Source of the DNA: Paenibacillus sp. S150
Lineage (GTDB): Bacteria; Bacillota; Bacilli; Paenibacillales; Paenibacillaceae
Direction: 5' to 3'
NCBI RefSeq assembly: GCF_019352175.1
Contig: NZ_JACBYI010000027.1
Coordinates: forward strand, 25,600 to 89,599
DNA: 64,000 nt
The notes under the pieces: model-generated
Databases searched by the model: none
Seen by the model: only the letters and a program-made list of their open reading frames with translations
What the model was told of the DNA's origin: nothing
Translations under genes and position numbers: made by a program
Shown here: in pieces, positions 52,557 to 61,554 of the stretch
Numbering within the stretch: position 1 is the stretch's first letter
How the letters are laid out: each line of letters starts with the position of its first letter

Positions 52557-54164
52557 ATGAATCATGCGGAATTTAAGGGAACGCTGGATCTGACAGCGGA
52601 TGTGCTTGTGATTGGAGGAGGGCCGGCAGGAACCTGGGCGGCGCTTACGGCGGCGGCCAAGGGAGCGAAGGTTATCCTTGCAGATAAAGGCTACTGCGGC
52701 TCCAGCGGCGCAACGGCGCCTTCGGGGACAGGCGTCTGGTATGTGAAGCCGGACGCGAAGCTCCGCGAGGAAGCGAAGGCCAGCCGTTATACGATGGGCG
52801 GCCAGCTCGCCGAGCACCGCTGGATGGACAGGGTGCTGGACCGCACCTATGAGAACATGAACAGGCTGGGTGTGTCGGGCTATCCGTTTCCGCTGGATGA
52901 GCAGGGCAACCAGTACCGCAGAAGCCTGCAGGGGCCGGAATATATGCGGCTGATGCGCAAGCTGGTGAAGAAGGCGGGCGTGAAGATTCTCGACCACAGC
53001 CCGGTGCTGGAGCTGCTGGCCGATGAGCACGGCGTCGCCGGAGCCGCCGGAGTGCAGACCCAGAGCGGAGAGGCCTGGAGCGTGCAGGCTGGAGCCGTGG
53101 TCATTGCCACCGGCGGGTGCGCCTTCCTCAGCAAGGCGCTGGGCTGCAACGTCCTGACCGGCGACGGGTATTTGTTCGCCGCCGAGGCGGGGGCAAGCCT
53201 GTCGGGCATGGAATTCTCCAATGCCTATGCAATCTGCCCCACCTTCTCTTCCGTCACGAAGACGGCGTATTACAGCTACGCCAGCTTTTATTACGAGGAC
53301 GGCAGTGTAGTGGAAGGCGCCGGCTCCAAGAAGGGACGCTCCGTCATTGCCAGAAACCTGCTGGCCGGCCGGCAGGTATACGCGAAGCTGGACGGTGCTT
53401 CGGAGGAGCTGCAGCCGCTGCTGCGGGTCGCGCAGACGAACTTCTTCCTGCCGTTTGACCGTCTGGGCATCAATCCCTTCAAGGATGCCTTCCCGGTAAC
53501 GCTGCGGCTCGAAGGCACGGTGCGCGGTACCGGCGGCATCCGCATCACGGATGAGGACTGCGGAACGGGAGTGCCCGGCCTGTATGCCGCAGGAGACGCC
53601 GCTACCCGCGAGCTGATCTGCGGAGGCTTCACCGGCGGCGGCAGCCACAATGCCGCCTGGGCCATGTCCTCCGGGTCCTTCGCCGGGGAGGGGGCGGCGG
53701 CTTACGCGGCAAGCCTCGGCAGACATGCGGCTCACCGCACGCCGGCCGGCCTGTCTTCCTCGCCGCTGGTTCACCGGGAAGTACAGCCGGGAGCGGCTGC
53801 CAGAGCAGCGGATTATGCCGCCGCCGTGCAGGCTGAAGTGAAGCCTTACGATATTAATCTGTTCCGTACGGAACAGGGACTTACCGCTTCCCTGGACAGG
53901 CTGGACGGACTGTGGAAAGAGCAGCGCAGCCGCGAAATCCAACGTACACCCGAAGGTGTGCGGGCGCGTGAGGCGGAGGCCATGACGGCGACGGCCCGCT
54001 GGATGTACAGCTCCGCACTGGCAAGAACGGAGACCCGGGGCATGCATAAACGGGAGGATTACAAGCAGACGGACAACGGCCAGCATCACCGGCTGATCAG
54101 CGGCGGACTGGATGAGGTCTGGGTGAGAACAGAAGAAGTGGCGAAGGAGAGTGTACTGTTGTGA
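52557..54164 (+). CDS. FAD-dependent oxidoreductase, AprA/fumarate-reductase-like
   Basis: The 535-residue flavoprotein has the FAD-binding N-terminus DVLVIGGGPAGTWAALTAA (residues about 15-33), an ADKGYCGSSGATAPSG segment, and a C-terminal FAD site GLYAAGDAATRELICGG near 345. Its fold class is that of succinate dehydrogenase/fumarate reductase and APS reductase alpha subunits. The start at 52557 gives correct spacing from AAGGGGG. The next gene overlaps by 4 bases and encodes a two-cluster ferredoxin, mirroring AprA-AprB. Embedded in a sulfonate-type importer operon, it may reduce a sulfur compound. The substrate is unknown; true APS reductase activity is doubtful without the dissimilatory genes. 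Confidence 0.85.
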   Translation: MNHAEFKGTLDLTADVLVIGGGPAGTWAALTAAAKGAKVILADKGYCGSSGATAPSGTGVWYVKPDAKLREEAKASRYTMGGQLAEHRWMDRVLDRTYENMNRLGVSGYPFPLDEQGNQYRRSLQGPEYMRLMRKLVKKAGVKILDHSPVLELLADEHGVAGAAGVQTQSGEAWSVQAGAVVIATGGCAFLSKALGCNVLTGDGYLFAAEAGASLSGMEFSNAYAICPTFSSVTKTAYYSYASFYYEDGSVVEGAGSKKGRSVIARNLLAGRQVYAKLDGASEELQPLLRVAQTNFFLPFDRLGINPFKDAFPVTLRLEGTVRGTGGIRITDEDCGTGVPGLYAAGDAATRELICGGFTGGGSHNAAWAMSSGSFAGEGAAAYAASLGRHAAHRTPAGLSSSPLVHREVQPGAAARAADYAAAVQAEVKPYDINLFRTEQGLTASLDRLDGLWKEQRSREIQRTPEGVRAREAEAMTATARWMYSSALARTETRGMHKREDYKQTDNGQHHRLISGGLDEVWVRTEEVAKESVLL

Positions 54165-54493
54165 TTGAAGTCATCAGCGCCGACAGATGTGTAGAATGCA
54201 ACCAGTGTGTGTCTGTCTGCCCGACGAATGTATTCGACCGGGTGGAGAATGGAATTCCCGTTATCGCCCGGCAGAGCGATTGCCAGACCTGCTTCATGTG
54301 TGAGCTGTACTGCCCGGTGGACGCCCTGTATGTCGCTCCTGATTCGGAACTTGTTACCGGGGTGACGGAGGCGGAGGCGGAACAGCAGGGACTGCTTGGC
54401 GGATACCGTGAAAAGGTGGGCTGGGGCAAGGGCAGACAGCCGGTGGCCAGTCATGACTTCATGTATAAGCTGGCGGCCAGAGCCGGCTTCTGA
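54161..54493 (+). CDS. Two [4Fe-4S] ferredoxin subunit, AprB-like
   Basis: The 110-residue protein starts with GTG overlapping the flavoprotein stop (GTGA). Two clusters are visible: CVECNQCVSVCP (residues 10-21) and CQTCFMCELYCP (residues 41-52). A C-terminal tail of about 50 residues resembles the extension of AprB in length. It should pass electrons to the upstream flavoprotein. The coupled translation argues for a 1:1 complex. Confidence 0.92.
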   Translation: MIEVISADRCVECNQCVSVCPTNVFDRVENGIPVIARQSDCQTCFMCELYCPVDALYVAPDSELVTGVTEAEAEQQGLLGGYREKVGWGKGRQPVASHDFMYKLAARAGF

Positions 54494-54593
54494 GTGCAAT
54501 TTGCACCGGCAAGCGGATCATAAGAGAACAGAAGCAGGATATCGGCCTTTATTACAAAATCATTCAGCAGAAGCTCGAGGGGAGAACACATCA

Positions 54594-55658
54594 ATGAAGA
54601 AGACGTACAGAGAGAGTCGGAGCAGATGGAAAAAAGGGGGCCGCCTCGCACTTATCGCGGGCGTGGTCATGGTCATGCTGGTGCTGCAGGCTTGCGGAAA
54701 CAATGCGAACTCTAGTGGCGGCAGTTCCCCGGCGGCGGCAGGGAACACTGCCGAGGCAGCGGGTGGTGAAGCGTCCGGCAATGTACCGGCGGTGCTGAAT
54801 TTTGGTTTCATCGGTTCCAACAAGCTGAACCTGCCTGGCGGCGCTGAGGGCTGGGGCTTCTACAAAGGGATCATTCAGGAAGAGCTCAAGAAATACGGCA
54901 TTACCGAAGTGAAGCTGACCGGCTTCCCGAATGGTCCGGACCAGACCGAGTCGCTGATCAGCGGCCGCCTGGATTTCGGCAGTCTTGGCGATACCCCTGC
55001 CATTATCGCGTATGCCTCCGGGGCCAAGACAAGATTAATCGGGCAGTCCTCCGCCCATACCGTAGGCTATTTGATCGGCAAGAAGGATGGCCCGAAGACG
55101 GTGAAGGAACTTCAGGGCAAGACCATCGCGATCCAAAAGGGCTCCTTCATGCACCGCTACGTAGTCGGCTTGCTGAAGCAGGAAGGCGTGACCGATTATA
55201 AGCTGGTTCATATGCTTATTCCTGATGCCACTGCCGCACTGGCCCGCGGGGATGTGGATGCGACAACCAACAGCGGGGTGCCGGCGCTGAAGCTCATTGA
55301 GCAGGGCTACACCCATCTGGATGATGCCTCAAGCCATCCGGATTTGCTGGGCTCCAGTGCTACGGTCGTATCCGAGGAATATCTGGAGAAGTTCCCGGAT
55401 TTTCCGGAAGTCTGGAATGCGGCGCGCGAGAAGGCTCTGGCTGATCTGAAGCAGCATGAGGATGAATATTATCAGTTTCTGGCTGAAATCGGCGATACAA
55501 CGCCGGAGCTTGCGAAGCAGGTGAATCCGATCAGCGATATCAAGGATACGCCGTTCACCGAGGAGGGAACGAAGCTGCTCGAAGGCACAAAGAACTTCCT
55601 GGTGGAAGAGAAGCTGGCCAAAAAAGATTTCAATATCAGCGACTGGCAGCTGCAATAA
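54594..55658 (+). CDS. Sulfonate/nitrate-type ABC substrate-binding lipoprotein
   Basis: The protein is 354 residues. The start at 54594 follows GAGGGGAG; a longer frame overlapping the ferredoxin gene is not credible. A lipoprotein signal has its lipid Cys in LQACG near residue 36, followed by an Asn/Ser/Ala-rich linker. An SsuA/NMT1-type binding domain follows (about 60-350; GADKTRLIGQSS-like YASGAKTRLIGQ, ELQGKTIAIQKGSF, ALARGDVDATTN). It supplies the ligand to the two SsuC permeases. Chemistry of the ligand is unknown; organosulfur compounds are the likely class. Confidence 0.92.
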   Translation: MKKTYRESRSRWKKGGRLALIAGVVMVMLVLQACGNNANSSGGSSPAAAGNTAEAAGGEASGNVPAVLNFGFIGSNKLNLPGGAEGWGFYKGIIQEELKKYGITEVKLTGFPNGPDQTESLISGRLDFGSLGDTPAIIAYASGAKTRLIGQSSAHTVGYLIGKKDGPKTVKELQGKTIAIQKGSFMHRYVVGLLKQEGVTDYKLVHMLIPDATAALARGDVDATTNSGVPALKLIEQGYTHLDDASSHPDLLGSSATVVSEEYLEKFPDFPEVWNAAREKALADLKQHEDEYYQFLAEIGDTTPELAKQVNPISDIKDTPFTEEGTKLLEGTKNFLVEEKLAKKDFNISDWQLQ

Positions 55659-55682
55659 AGGGTACATGAAAGGGGCAAAAGC

Positions 55683-56483
55683 ATGGGTGCTGAGATCTTA
55701 ACTGTGGAAAGCTTCAGGCTGCCGCTGGACAACGGGCTGTATCTGGAAGGAGAAGTGCGCGTCCTCCGGGACGGGCATCCGAAGCCTGTAGTCCTGATCA
55801 GCCATGGCTTCCGGGGCCACAAGGACTGGGCCTTCTGGCCCGGGGTGGGAACCCGGCTTGCCGAGAGCGGCTTCTATACTGTGAGCTTCAACTTTTCACG
55901 CATTGCTGCCCGCAGTGCCGCAGGAATAAGCCCGCAAGCTGCTGCGGAGGCCGCAACACTGAGCCGGGAATTGCTTGAACTGGAGCAGCTGCTGCACAGC
56001 CTGCTGGAGGGCAGGCTGCCGCTTGGGGAGCTGGCCGACCCGGAGCAGCTGGCGGTGCTGGGGCACAGCCGTGCAGGCGGCAGCAATATTGTGTTCGCAG
56101 CGGAGCATCCGGAAGTGAGGGCGCTGGTGGTCTGGAACGGCGGCTCCGCGCCGGTGCGCCGCCAGGGGGAGAAGGGTCCGGAGCCTACCTTGCAGGAGGC
56201 CGCCGTTGCAGAGGATCTGCAGCGGAACAAGCAGCGGTTTGACCTGGAACGCGCGTTGGGGGCTCTATCTGCCCCGGCGCTGATTATTCAAGGCGATCAG
56301 GACCGTGAGGCGCTGCTTCAGCAGAATGCGGATTTCCGTAAGGCGGCGCCGCAGCATCGCTACCACGCGGTTAAAGGAGCGGATCATACCTTCAATACCG
56401 CCGATCCTTACGAAGGTCCCACGTCTGCGCTTAACGAGGCGGCAGCCCTCACCATAGAATTTTTGCATGAGCAATTGGGCTGA
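55683..56483 (+). CDS. Alpha/beta hydrolase
   Basis: The 266-residue cytoplasmic protein has oxyanion strand LISHGFRGHKDW near residue 41, nucleophile Ser in GHSRAGGSN near residue 125, Asp in IQGDQDREALL near 203 and His in GADHTFN near 236, a complete catalytic triad. It follows the binding-protein gene by 24 bases with AAAGGGG, so it belongs to the organosulfur-type operon. It may hydrolyse an ester or thioester made from the imported compound. No specific substrate can be assigned. Confidence 0.88.
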   Translation: MGAEILTVESFRLPLDNGLYLEGEVRVLRDGHPKPVVLISHGFRGHKDWAFWPGVGTRLAESGFYTVSFNFSRIAARSAAGISPQAAAEAATLSRELLELEQLLHSLLEGRLPLGELADPEQLAVLGHSRAGGSNIVFAAEHPEVRALVVWNGGSAPVRRQGEKGPEPTLQEAAVAEDLQRNKQRFDLERALGALSAPALIIQGDQDREALLQQNADFRKAAPQHRYHAVKGADHTFNTADPYEGPTSALNEAAALTIEFLHEQLG

Positions 56484-56515
56484 TAGGCCTGTTGGTCAGA
56501 GAGGAGGAAGCGTAA

Positions 56516-56635
56516 ATGGCGCAGCATCACCTGCAAGCTGCAACAGATGTGCTGGTGCCGGCCGGCGCCGACCCGCCGGAGCGGGACACAACGCCGTTTT
56601 TTGAAGTGTTCACGGAAGCCTACCGGGGCAAGTAG
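56516..56635 (+). CDS. 39-residue peptide at the end of the organosulfur-type operon
   Basis: AGAGGAGGAAGCGTAA gives a near-perfect ribosome site before the ATG at 56516. The frame begins MAQHHLQAATDVLVPAGADP and ends FTEAYRGK. It has no membrane segment. A strong terminator follows. The family is not recognised. Small conserved peptides in such operons can be enzyme subunits or regulators. The strong translation signal is the main support. Confidence 0.6.
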   Translation: MAQHHLQAATDVLVPAGADPPERDTTPFFEVFTEAYRGK

Positions 56636-56670
56636 GAAGGCCTCTCCGGATTAATTGAACTTTAGCCCTT

Positions 56671-56710
56671 CAACAAAAAGGAGTGCCGCAGCGGGTACTC
56701 CTTTTTGTTG
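56671..56710. terminator. Bidirectional terminator
   Basis: CAACAAAAAGGAGT and ACTCCTTTTTGTTG form a 14-bp perfect stem with A and T runs on both sides, so it can work in either direction. Confidence 0.92.
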
Positions 56711-56896
56711 ACCTCTGAACTTGTGCTGAGCATAACCCGTGTATGAACTGTATCTGCCTTCTATTGCATAAAGTACAGTCAACCCAAATTCTCTATTGTG
56801 ACCGGACATAAATGCTGCAGCTCTCAAGTTCACTCCTACATAGCAGCAACTTTTATCCAGTTATCCCGTCTTAATGGATAGAAAGGGGGAATGATT

Positions 56897-57367
56897 ATGA
56901 GAAGAACCCTGCTGGGAACAATGTTCGTGTTTTCTCTTGCCTTCATGTTCTTTCTCGGATACAAAGCCGGCCATAACAAGAATGTTCCCGAGATAACTGC
57001 CGAACAAGCCATTCAATCCAGATGGGTGCAGGCTGACCAGCCGCCTTCTCCCGGGATAACCATTAATGGTACTGCCATCGATGTTAAGCGCAGCGGGTAT
57101 TCCTGGTGCGTACCCGCAGCGGGCAGCTGCATAAGTGTGGATGCCGCCATACCTGAGCTTGATCCGGTTGCTGTGCCGGGAGGTTCTGCCATAAATACTA
57201 CGGCTCCTGCGGGCATTAGGGAGTTCTCCCTTGTCAATATGAACGCTGACGGCAAAGATGCTTATGTTGTTCCCGGTGCCAAAGGCGTCTACACGTACCG
57301 GATTCACTGTGAATGGTTCCTCGAGCAAGGGCAGGCCGAATTCTATTTCTCGGTTGAAGTGGAATAA
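56897..57367 (+). CDS. Small exported hypothetical protein
   Basis: The protein is 156 residues. The start at 56897 is set by AAAGGGGG eight bases upstream. A signal peptide or anchor (LLGTMFVFSLAFMFFLGY) lies at residues 5-22. The mature part has two Cys (WCVPAAGSC) that could form a disulfide loop, and a beta-rich C-terminus. No family is recognised. It probably acts on the outer face of the membrane. Confidence 0.75.
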   Translation: MRRTLLGTMFVFSLAFMFFLGYKAGHNKNVPEITAEQAIQSRWVQADQPPSPGITINGTAIDVKRSGYSWCVPAAGSCISVDAAIPELDPVAVPGGSAINTTAPAGIREFSLVNMNADGKDAYVVPGAKGVYTYRIHCEWFLEQGQAEFYFSVEVE

Positions 57368-57515
57368 TTGCAGCAGCTCCCGGATGGCCGGTTCGAGGTC
57401 AGGCGGATCAACAGGTGATTCGCAGCGCTTCACTGCGTTGCCTTGGCGGTCAACCAGGATCTGGTGGAATTCCATTTGATCTCATCATCGGCAAGCGCCG
57501 CAGGATCGCTCCTTC
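57366..57515 (-). pseudogene. Glutathione peroxidase C-terminal remnant
   Basis: On the minus strand one frame reads SDPAALADDEIKWN and, after loss of one base near 57465, a second reads ILVDRQGNAVKRCESPV and DPPDLEPAIRELL. This matches the end of bacterial glutathione peroxidases (DEIKWNFTKFLVDREG, then the PEDLE-type tail). The N-terminal two-thirds with the catalytic Cys is absent. It lies between two intact genes and is a decayed fragment. Confidence 0.7.
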
Positions 57516-57722
57516 TGCAGATCCGGATACTGTGGCTGAAGCCGCATTTGCTGGCTGTGTTACATAATACAATTATTATTGTCAATCTTCTGGCTAATTT
57601 TACTGTATACTATGCCGCCGGATAATATTATACTTAAGAGAACTAGCCGTTTCTTTCAGCAGGCGGAGTTCTCCCCACACTAACAAACTCAGACAAAAGA
57701 ATATAACGCTGGAGGAAATTGA

Positions 57723-58397
57723 ATGAGCACTACGGAACTTACTAGCCAACTATCCAGTTATGCAGGAAGACTGCTTCGGGAGCGATTCGGGAAAGGCCCC
57801 GAGTCCATACATGCTTCCATCGGGAAGCAATGCATAGCACTGCATATACGTAATTTTATCGGTCCTGTGGAACGGTTTTTGCTTAACAAGGAAGAAGAAC
57901 AGGCCTTTCGTTACACGCGGGAGCTTTTGATGAAATCGCTGCTTCCGGAGCTGGCGGCATACTTGAAGGACATGATGGCTATTGAGGTCGGCGAGCTTTT
58001 TTATGATTGGGGTATACATAACGCTTCAGGAATGATCGTTGCGCTTATCAAGCAAGATGGAGTAGCCATTGACGATTATGCTGGACGGGATGAGGTTCAT
58101 GCCCAGATTAACGAGGTAAGCAGGAAGGTGCAGAAGGAGCCGGAATTCACTGATTCCTGGTGGCTGGGACCCCGCACCCTGATTATTAAGCGTGAAGGCA
58201 TTCTGATTCCTTTGGAGAAGGAACTGATCGGCCTTGGTTACGAGAACACGCTCAAGACAACCAAACGCAAGATGGAAAAACGTTACTTGGAGGATACCAC
58301 CACGATTGCGCCGATGCTTGGCAAGGAGCTTGCCGACATCTACGTGGATTGGGATTTCGACAAAGATACCAGCGTGATTGCCTATACATTTCTTTAA
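57723..58397 (+). CDS. MpsC-like protein with two DUF2294 domains
   Basis: The 224-residue protein begins after GGAGG. Two related halves (about 1-110 and 115-224) are each about the size of a DUF2294/MpsC domain, with matching ends (FYDWGIHNASGMIVAL and YVDWDFDKDTSVIAYTF). In Staphylococcus MpsC accompanies the MpsAB bicarbonate/cation system. Bacillus homologues are stand-alone with unclear function. No MpsA/MpsB partner is nearby, so an independent role is likely. Confidence 0.75.
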   Translation: MSTTELTSQLSSYAGRLLRERFGKGPESIHASIGKQCIALHIRNFIGPVERFLLNKEEEQAFRYTRELLMKSLLPELAAYLKDMMAIEVGELFYDWGIHNASGMIVALIKQDGVAIDDYAGRDEVHAQINEVSRKVQKEPEFTDSWWLGPRTLIIKREGILIPLEKELIGLGYENTLKTTKRKMEKRYLEDTTTIAPMLGKELADIYVDWDFDKDTSVIAYTFL

Positions 58398-58448
58398 TTA
58401 CCACCATATGAGGCGGAAATGAGTCGGACATGCAAATGAGCCGAACAT

Positions 58449-58489
58449 GAGCCGGAGAAGGGGGAATGGTCCCTTTCTTCGGCTTTTTT
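58449..58489 (+). terminator. Terminator after the MpsC-like gene
   Basis: AGCCGGAGAAGGG pairs with CCCTTTCTTCGGCT (one G-U, one bulge), followed by TTTTTTA. Confidence 0.85.
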
Positions 58490-58542
58490 ATTTTTTGACT
58501 GCTCATTAGGGAATTGCGCTGGACATTTGGGGGGACATACTG

Positions 58543-58932
58543 GTGGAGGAATACAAGCAGACAGTGCTATATGTAGAAGATAATCAACTTAATATGGCTT
58601 TGATGCACCATATCTTCAAAAAAAATCTGCCCTCCGTACTTCTGCTGAAAGCCGAGACGGCAGCGCTTGGTCTGCAGATCGCCCGGCAGAAGCTGCCGGA
58701 TCTTATTATTCTGGATATCGGTTTGCCCGACCTGAATGGATATGAAGCTATGGATCAGCTGCAGGCAGACGAATCTACCCGCCCGATACCGGTTCTGGCA
58801 ATCAGCGCCTTTGCCCAGAGCTCGGATATTGAACGGGCTGAGCACGCGGGTTTTTCCGGTTATATGACTAAGCCCTTTCAGGTCAAGGCCCTGACGGAGG
58901 CTGTAAAGAAACTTTTAGCCGGGATTAGCTGA
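58543..58932 (+). CDS. Single-domain response regulator (receiver only)
   Basis: The 129-residue receiver has acidic pocket YVEDN, phospho-acceptor Asp in LDIGLPDLNGYE near residue 58, and Lys in MTKPF near 109. It has no output domain. The start is a GTG at 58543 after GGGGG. It lies 207 bases before a large hybrid kinase and is probably part of the same phosphorelay, like DivK/Spo0F-type shuttles. Confidence 0.9.
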   Translation: MEEYKQTVLYVEDNQLNMALMHHIFKKNLPSVLLLKAETAALGLQIARQKLPDLIILDIGLPDLNGYEAMDQLQADESTRPIPVLAISAFAQSSDIERAEHAGFSGYMTKPFQVKALTEAVKKLLAGIS

Positions 58933-59139
58933 TAATGCTGCTGCAGACATTGCCAAAGAGAAGGAATGGGTTAGTGATAGGTGGGGAACTGGGGAGAACT
59001 CCGCCCTAAAGACCGGTTCTGTTTAACTGAACAAGCTTGGATTACCATTTGACTTTCGCCCGAATATGCAAGATATTTATAATGAAGATTTAATATAAAT
59101 TTCTTGCGTTTGATACTCCACAAACGGGCGGTGGATTAC

Positions 59140-61404
59140 ATGTTAAAACAGCATGCAGAAGGATATTCCCGCTTTGAGGCTGCTTGCAGAACGGGAGTGG
59201 TTGGAGCAGCTTTCCTCTCCATTGACGAGCAATGGACCAGCGTAAATCCAGCGGTAACCATGCTGCTCGGATTTACGGAGGAACAGCTTCTGGGGAAGCA
59301 TTTCAGAGAGCTTCTGTGCGGAAATTCTGTGGAGAGATATGCAGCAATGGCTGGTGCTCTGGGAAGGGGAGAAATCCCTTTTTTTGAGTGCGAAATTTAC
59401 ATGTCCCATGCTTCCGGTCCACAGGTGCCGCTGGTGCTCCATATGACGCTCGTCAGCGAACCTTCGACTGGACGGAAGCTGTACTATTTAATACATATAG
59501 CGGAGCTTGCCGCCATGGATGAGGCAGAAGAGCCGCTTGCTCCGGCAGATGGGCTGTACCGGCTGATTGCTGCCAATATTACTGATATAGTCTATTACTC
59601 CACGGCGGGGCATTTATGCAGGTATTGCTCGCCGTCCATCAAGGAAATGCTTGGCTATGAGCCGGAGCAGCTGATTGGCCGCGATATCCGTGGACTGATT
59701 CACCCTGAGGATCTGGCTGCCCTGGATATTTCCAATCCGGATGGGATTCAGAGCGTCCAGTTGCGGGTTCTCCACGCCGGCGGCCGTTACCTGTGGCTTG
59801 AATTTACTATCCGGCTGGTTGAAGACGGAGATCCTCCAGGCGTGCTCGCCGTAGGCCGCGATATTACTGAGCGTAAAATTGTGGAACAGAAGCTGCAGGA
59901 ATCGGTAGAGCGGTATACTTCCCTCAAAAAATACAACCATGATGCGATTATTTCCCTTGATCTTGAGGGCCGGATCATCAATGGGAATGAGAAAGCCTGC
60001 GAGCTTACAGGCTACAGCATCCCTGAACTGGTAGGAATGAACGCGGGCCGGATCATCGGCTTAGAGCATCTTGAGGAAGTTATATCCTACCCCCAAGAGA
60101 GGGGCTCCGCAGAGGTAAGCATCGACCGCATTTGGCATAGGGGAGGACATGCTGTTGAGGTGCTGACGACAGTTGCTCCCATCAAAGTCAACAGGAACAC
60201 AGTAGGCTTCTACATCATCGTTAAGGATATTACCGAACAGAAGAAGCTGCTGATTGCGAAGGAGGCCGCAGAGAAAACAAACCGGGCCAAAAGCGAATTT
60301 CTGGCAATGATGAGCCATGAAATCCGCACGCCCATGAATGGCGTGATCGGGATGACGGATCTGCTGCTGGACATGAGCGAGCCGGGTTCGCAGCAAAGGG
60401 AATACCTGGATATTATCCGCCAAAGCGGTGATACTCTGCTGAATATTATCAACGATGTGCTGGATTTCTCCAAAATTGAAGCGGGCAAAACCGTTCTTCA
60501 CGAAGCGCCGTTTGATCTGACGGCCTGTGTGGATTCGGTGCTTGAGCTGCTGCAGCATAAGGCGGATAAGAAAGGCCTGGGGATTGAGGTGGCCGTTGCT
60601 CCGGATGTGCCGCGGCATCTTGTTGGAGATGGTGAAAGACTGAAGCAGATTCTGCTCAATCTGGTGGGGAATGCGGTGAAGTTTACCTACACTGGCGGGA
60701 TAAAGGTGACAGTGCGGACACAGGCAAGAAACGGAGGAAAGGTGAAGCTGGAATTCACAGTGGCCGATACCGGCATTGGCATTCCCGGGAGCTCACGCAG
60801 CAGGCTGTTTGAGCCATTTTATCAGCTGGATCATTTCATGAACCGGCGCCATGAGGGCACAGGGCTGGGGCTGGCGATTACGAAGCAGCTCGTTGAGCTG
60901 ATGGACGGCACAATCGCTCTGGATACTGGAGTAGAGACAGGGGCGGCTTTTGTGTTCACTGTGGCGCTTCAGGAAGAAGGAGCCGGTCTGACTGGTGCAG
61001 AAAGCGGCAACAACGGGGGAGAACCGCTTGCGGACGGACGTTCCTTGCGGGTACTGGTGGCAGAGGACAATGAAATCAATCAGATTGTGCTGCGCAAAAT
61101 TCTGGAAAAACGCGGCTATACCGTAGACGTTGCGGGAGATGGGCTGCAGGTCTTGCAGATGGTCGGAAGCGTGGACTACGATCTTGTATTTATGGATGTG
61201 CAAATGCCGCGTATGAATGGCCTGGAGGCTACTCAGGCGATCAAGGAAACGCTGCCTCCGGACAGGCAGCCGGTAATTATTGCCGTTACGGCAAATGCGC
61301 TGAAAGGTGACCGCGAGCTGTGCCTGGCGGCCGGAATGGATGAATATATCAGCAAGCCGCTGAGAAGCGAGACGATTGCGAATGTTATAGGCAAGTTTTT
61401 TTGA
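59140..61404 (+). CDS. Hybrid sensor histidine kinase with three PAS domains and a receiver
   Basis: The protein is about 754 residues; the start at 59140 is the first ATG, and a TTG at 59104 is possible. No membrane helix is seen, so it is cytoplasmic. PAS units lie at about 10-115, 140-250 and 262-375. HisKA has SEFLAMMSHEIRTPMNGVIG near residue 395. The ATPase domain has LLNLVGNAVKFTYTGG, DTGIGIP and GTGLGLAI. A C-terminal receiver has VAEDNEIN, FMDVQMPRMNG and YISKPL (about 635-754). It probably feeds phosphate to the receiver protein upstream. The signal is unknown; no heme or flavin motif is obvious. Confidence 0.92.
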   Translation: MLKQHAEGYSRFEAACRTGVVGAAFLSIDEQWTSVNPAVTMLLGFTEEQLLGKHFRELLCGNSVERYAAMAGALGRGEIPFFECEIYMSHASGPQVPLVLHMTLVSEPSTGRKLYYLIHIAELAAMDEAEEPLAPADGLYRLIAANITDIVYYSTAGHLCRYCSPSIKEMLGYEPEQLIGRDIRGLIHPEDLAALDISNPDGIQSVQLRVLHAGGRYLWLEFTIRLVEDGDPPGVLAVGRDITERKIVEQKLQESVERYTSLKKYNHDAIISLDLEGRIINGNEKACELTGYSIPELVGMNAGRIIGLEHLEEVISYPQERGSAEVSIDRIWHRGGHAVEVLTTVAPIKVNRNTVGFYIIVKDITEQKKLLIAKEAAEKTNRAKSEFLAMMSHEIRTPMNGVIGMTDLLLDMSEPGSQQREYLDIIRQSGDTLLNIINDVLDFSKIEAGKTVLHEAPFDLTACVDSVLELLQHKADKKGLGIEVAVAPDVPRHLVGDGERLKQILLNLVGNAVKFTYTGGIKVTVRTQARNGGKVKLEFTVADTGIGIPGSSRSRLFEPFYQLDHFMNRRHEGTGLGLAITKQLVELMDGTIALDTGVETGAAFVFTVALQEEGAGLTGAESGNNGGEPLADGRSLRVLVAEDNEINQIVLRKILEKRGYTVDVAGDGLQVLQMVGSVDYDLVFMDVQMPRMNGLEATQAIKETLPPDRQPVIIAVTANALKGDRELCLAAGMDEYISKPLRSETIANVIGKFF

Positions 61405-61480
61405 AGCTCAGCTTCTGCCTGCCATTGTGAAAATACAACAATTTCACTGCGTTAAAGCTGGAATGCGGTGAATTAATATC

Positions 61481-61509
61481 TTGCATGTGTTTCCTATTTT
61501 GATTAAGAT
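61481..61509 (+). promoter_or_regulatory. Promoter of the aroF T-box leader
   Basis: TTGCAT and TAAGAT are separated by 17 bases, about 50 bases before stem I. Confidence 0.6.
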
Positions 61510-61554
61510 AGCATTAACTGGTGCATTCAAGCTCCGGTTCATAATGAAATGACT

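Noticed and set aside
52524..54089. A 521-codon minus-strand frame opposite the AprA-like gene
   Set aside because: It is an antisense shadow. The plus-strand flavoprotein has clear FAD motifs and coupled neighbours.
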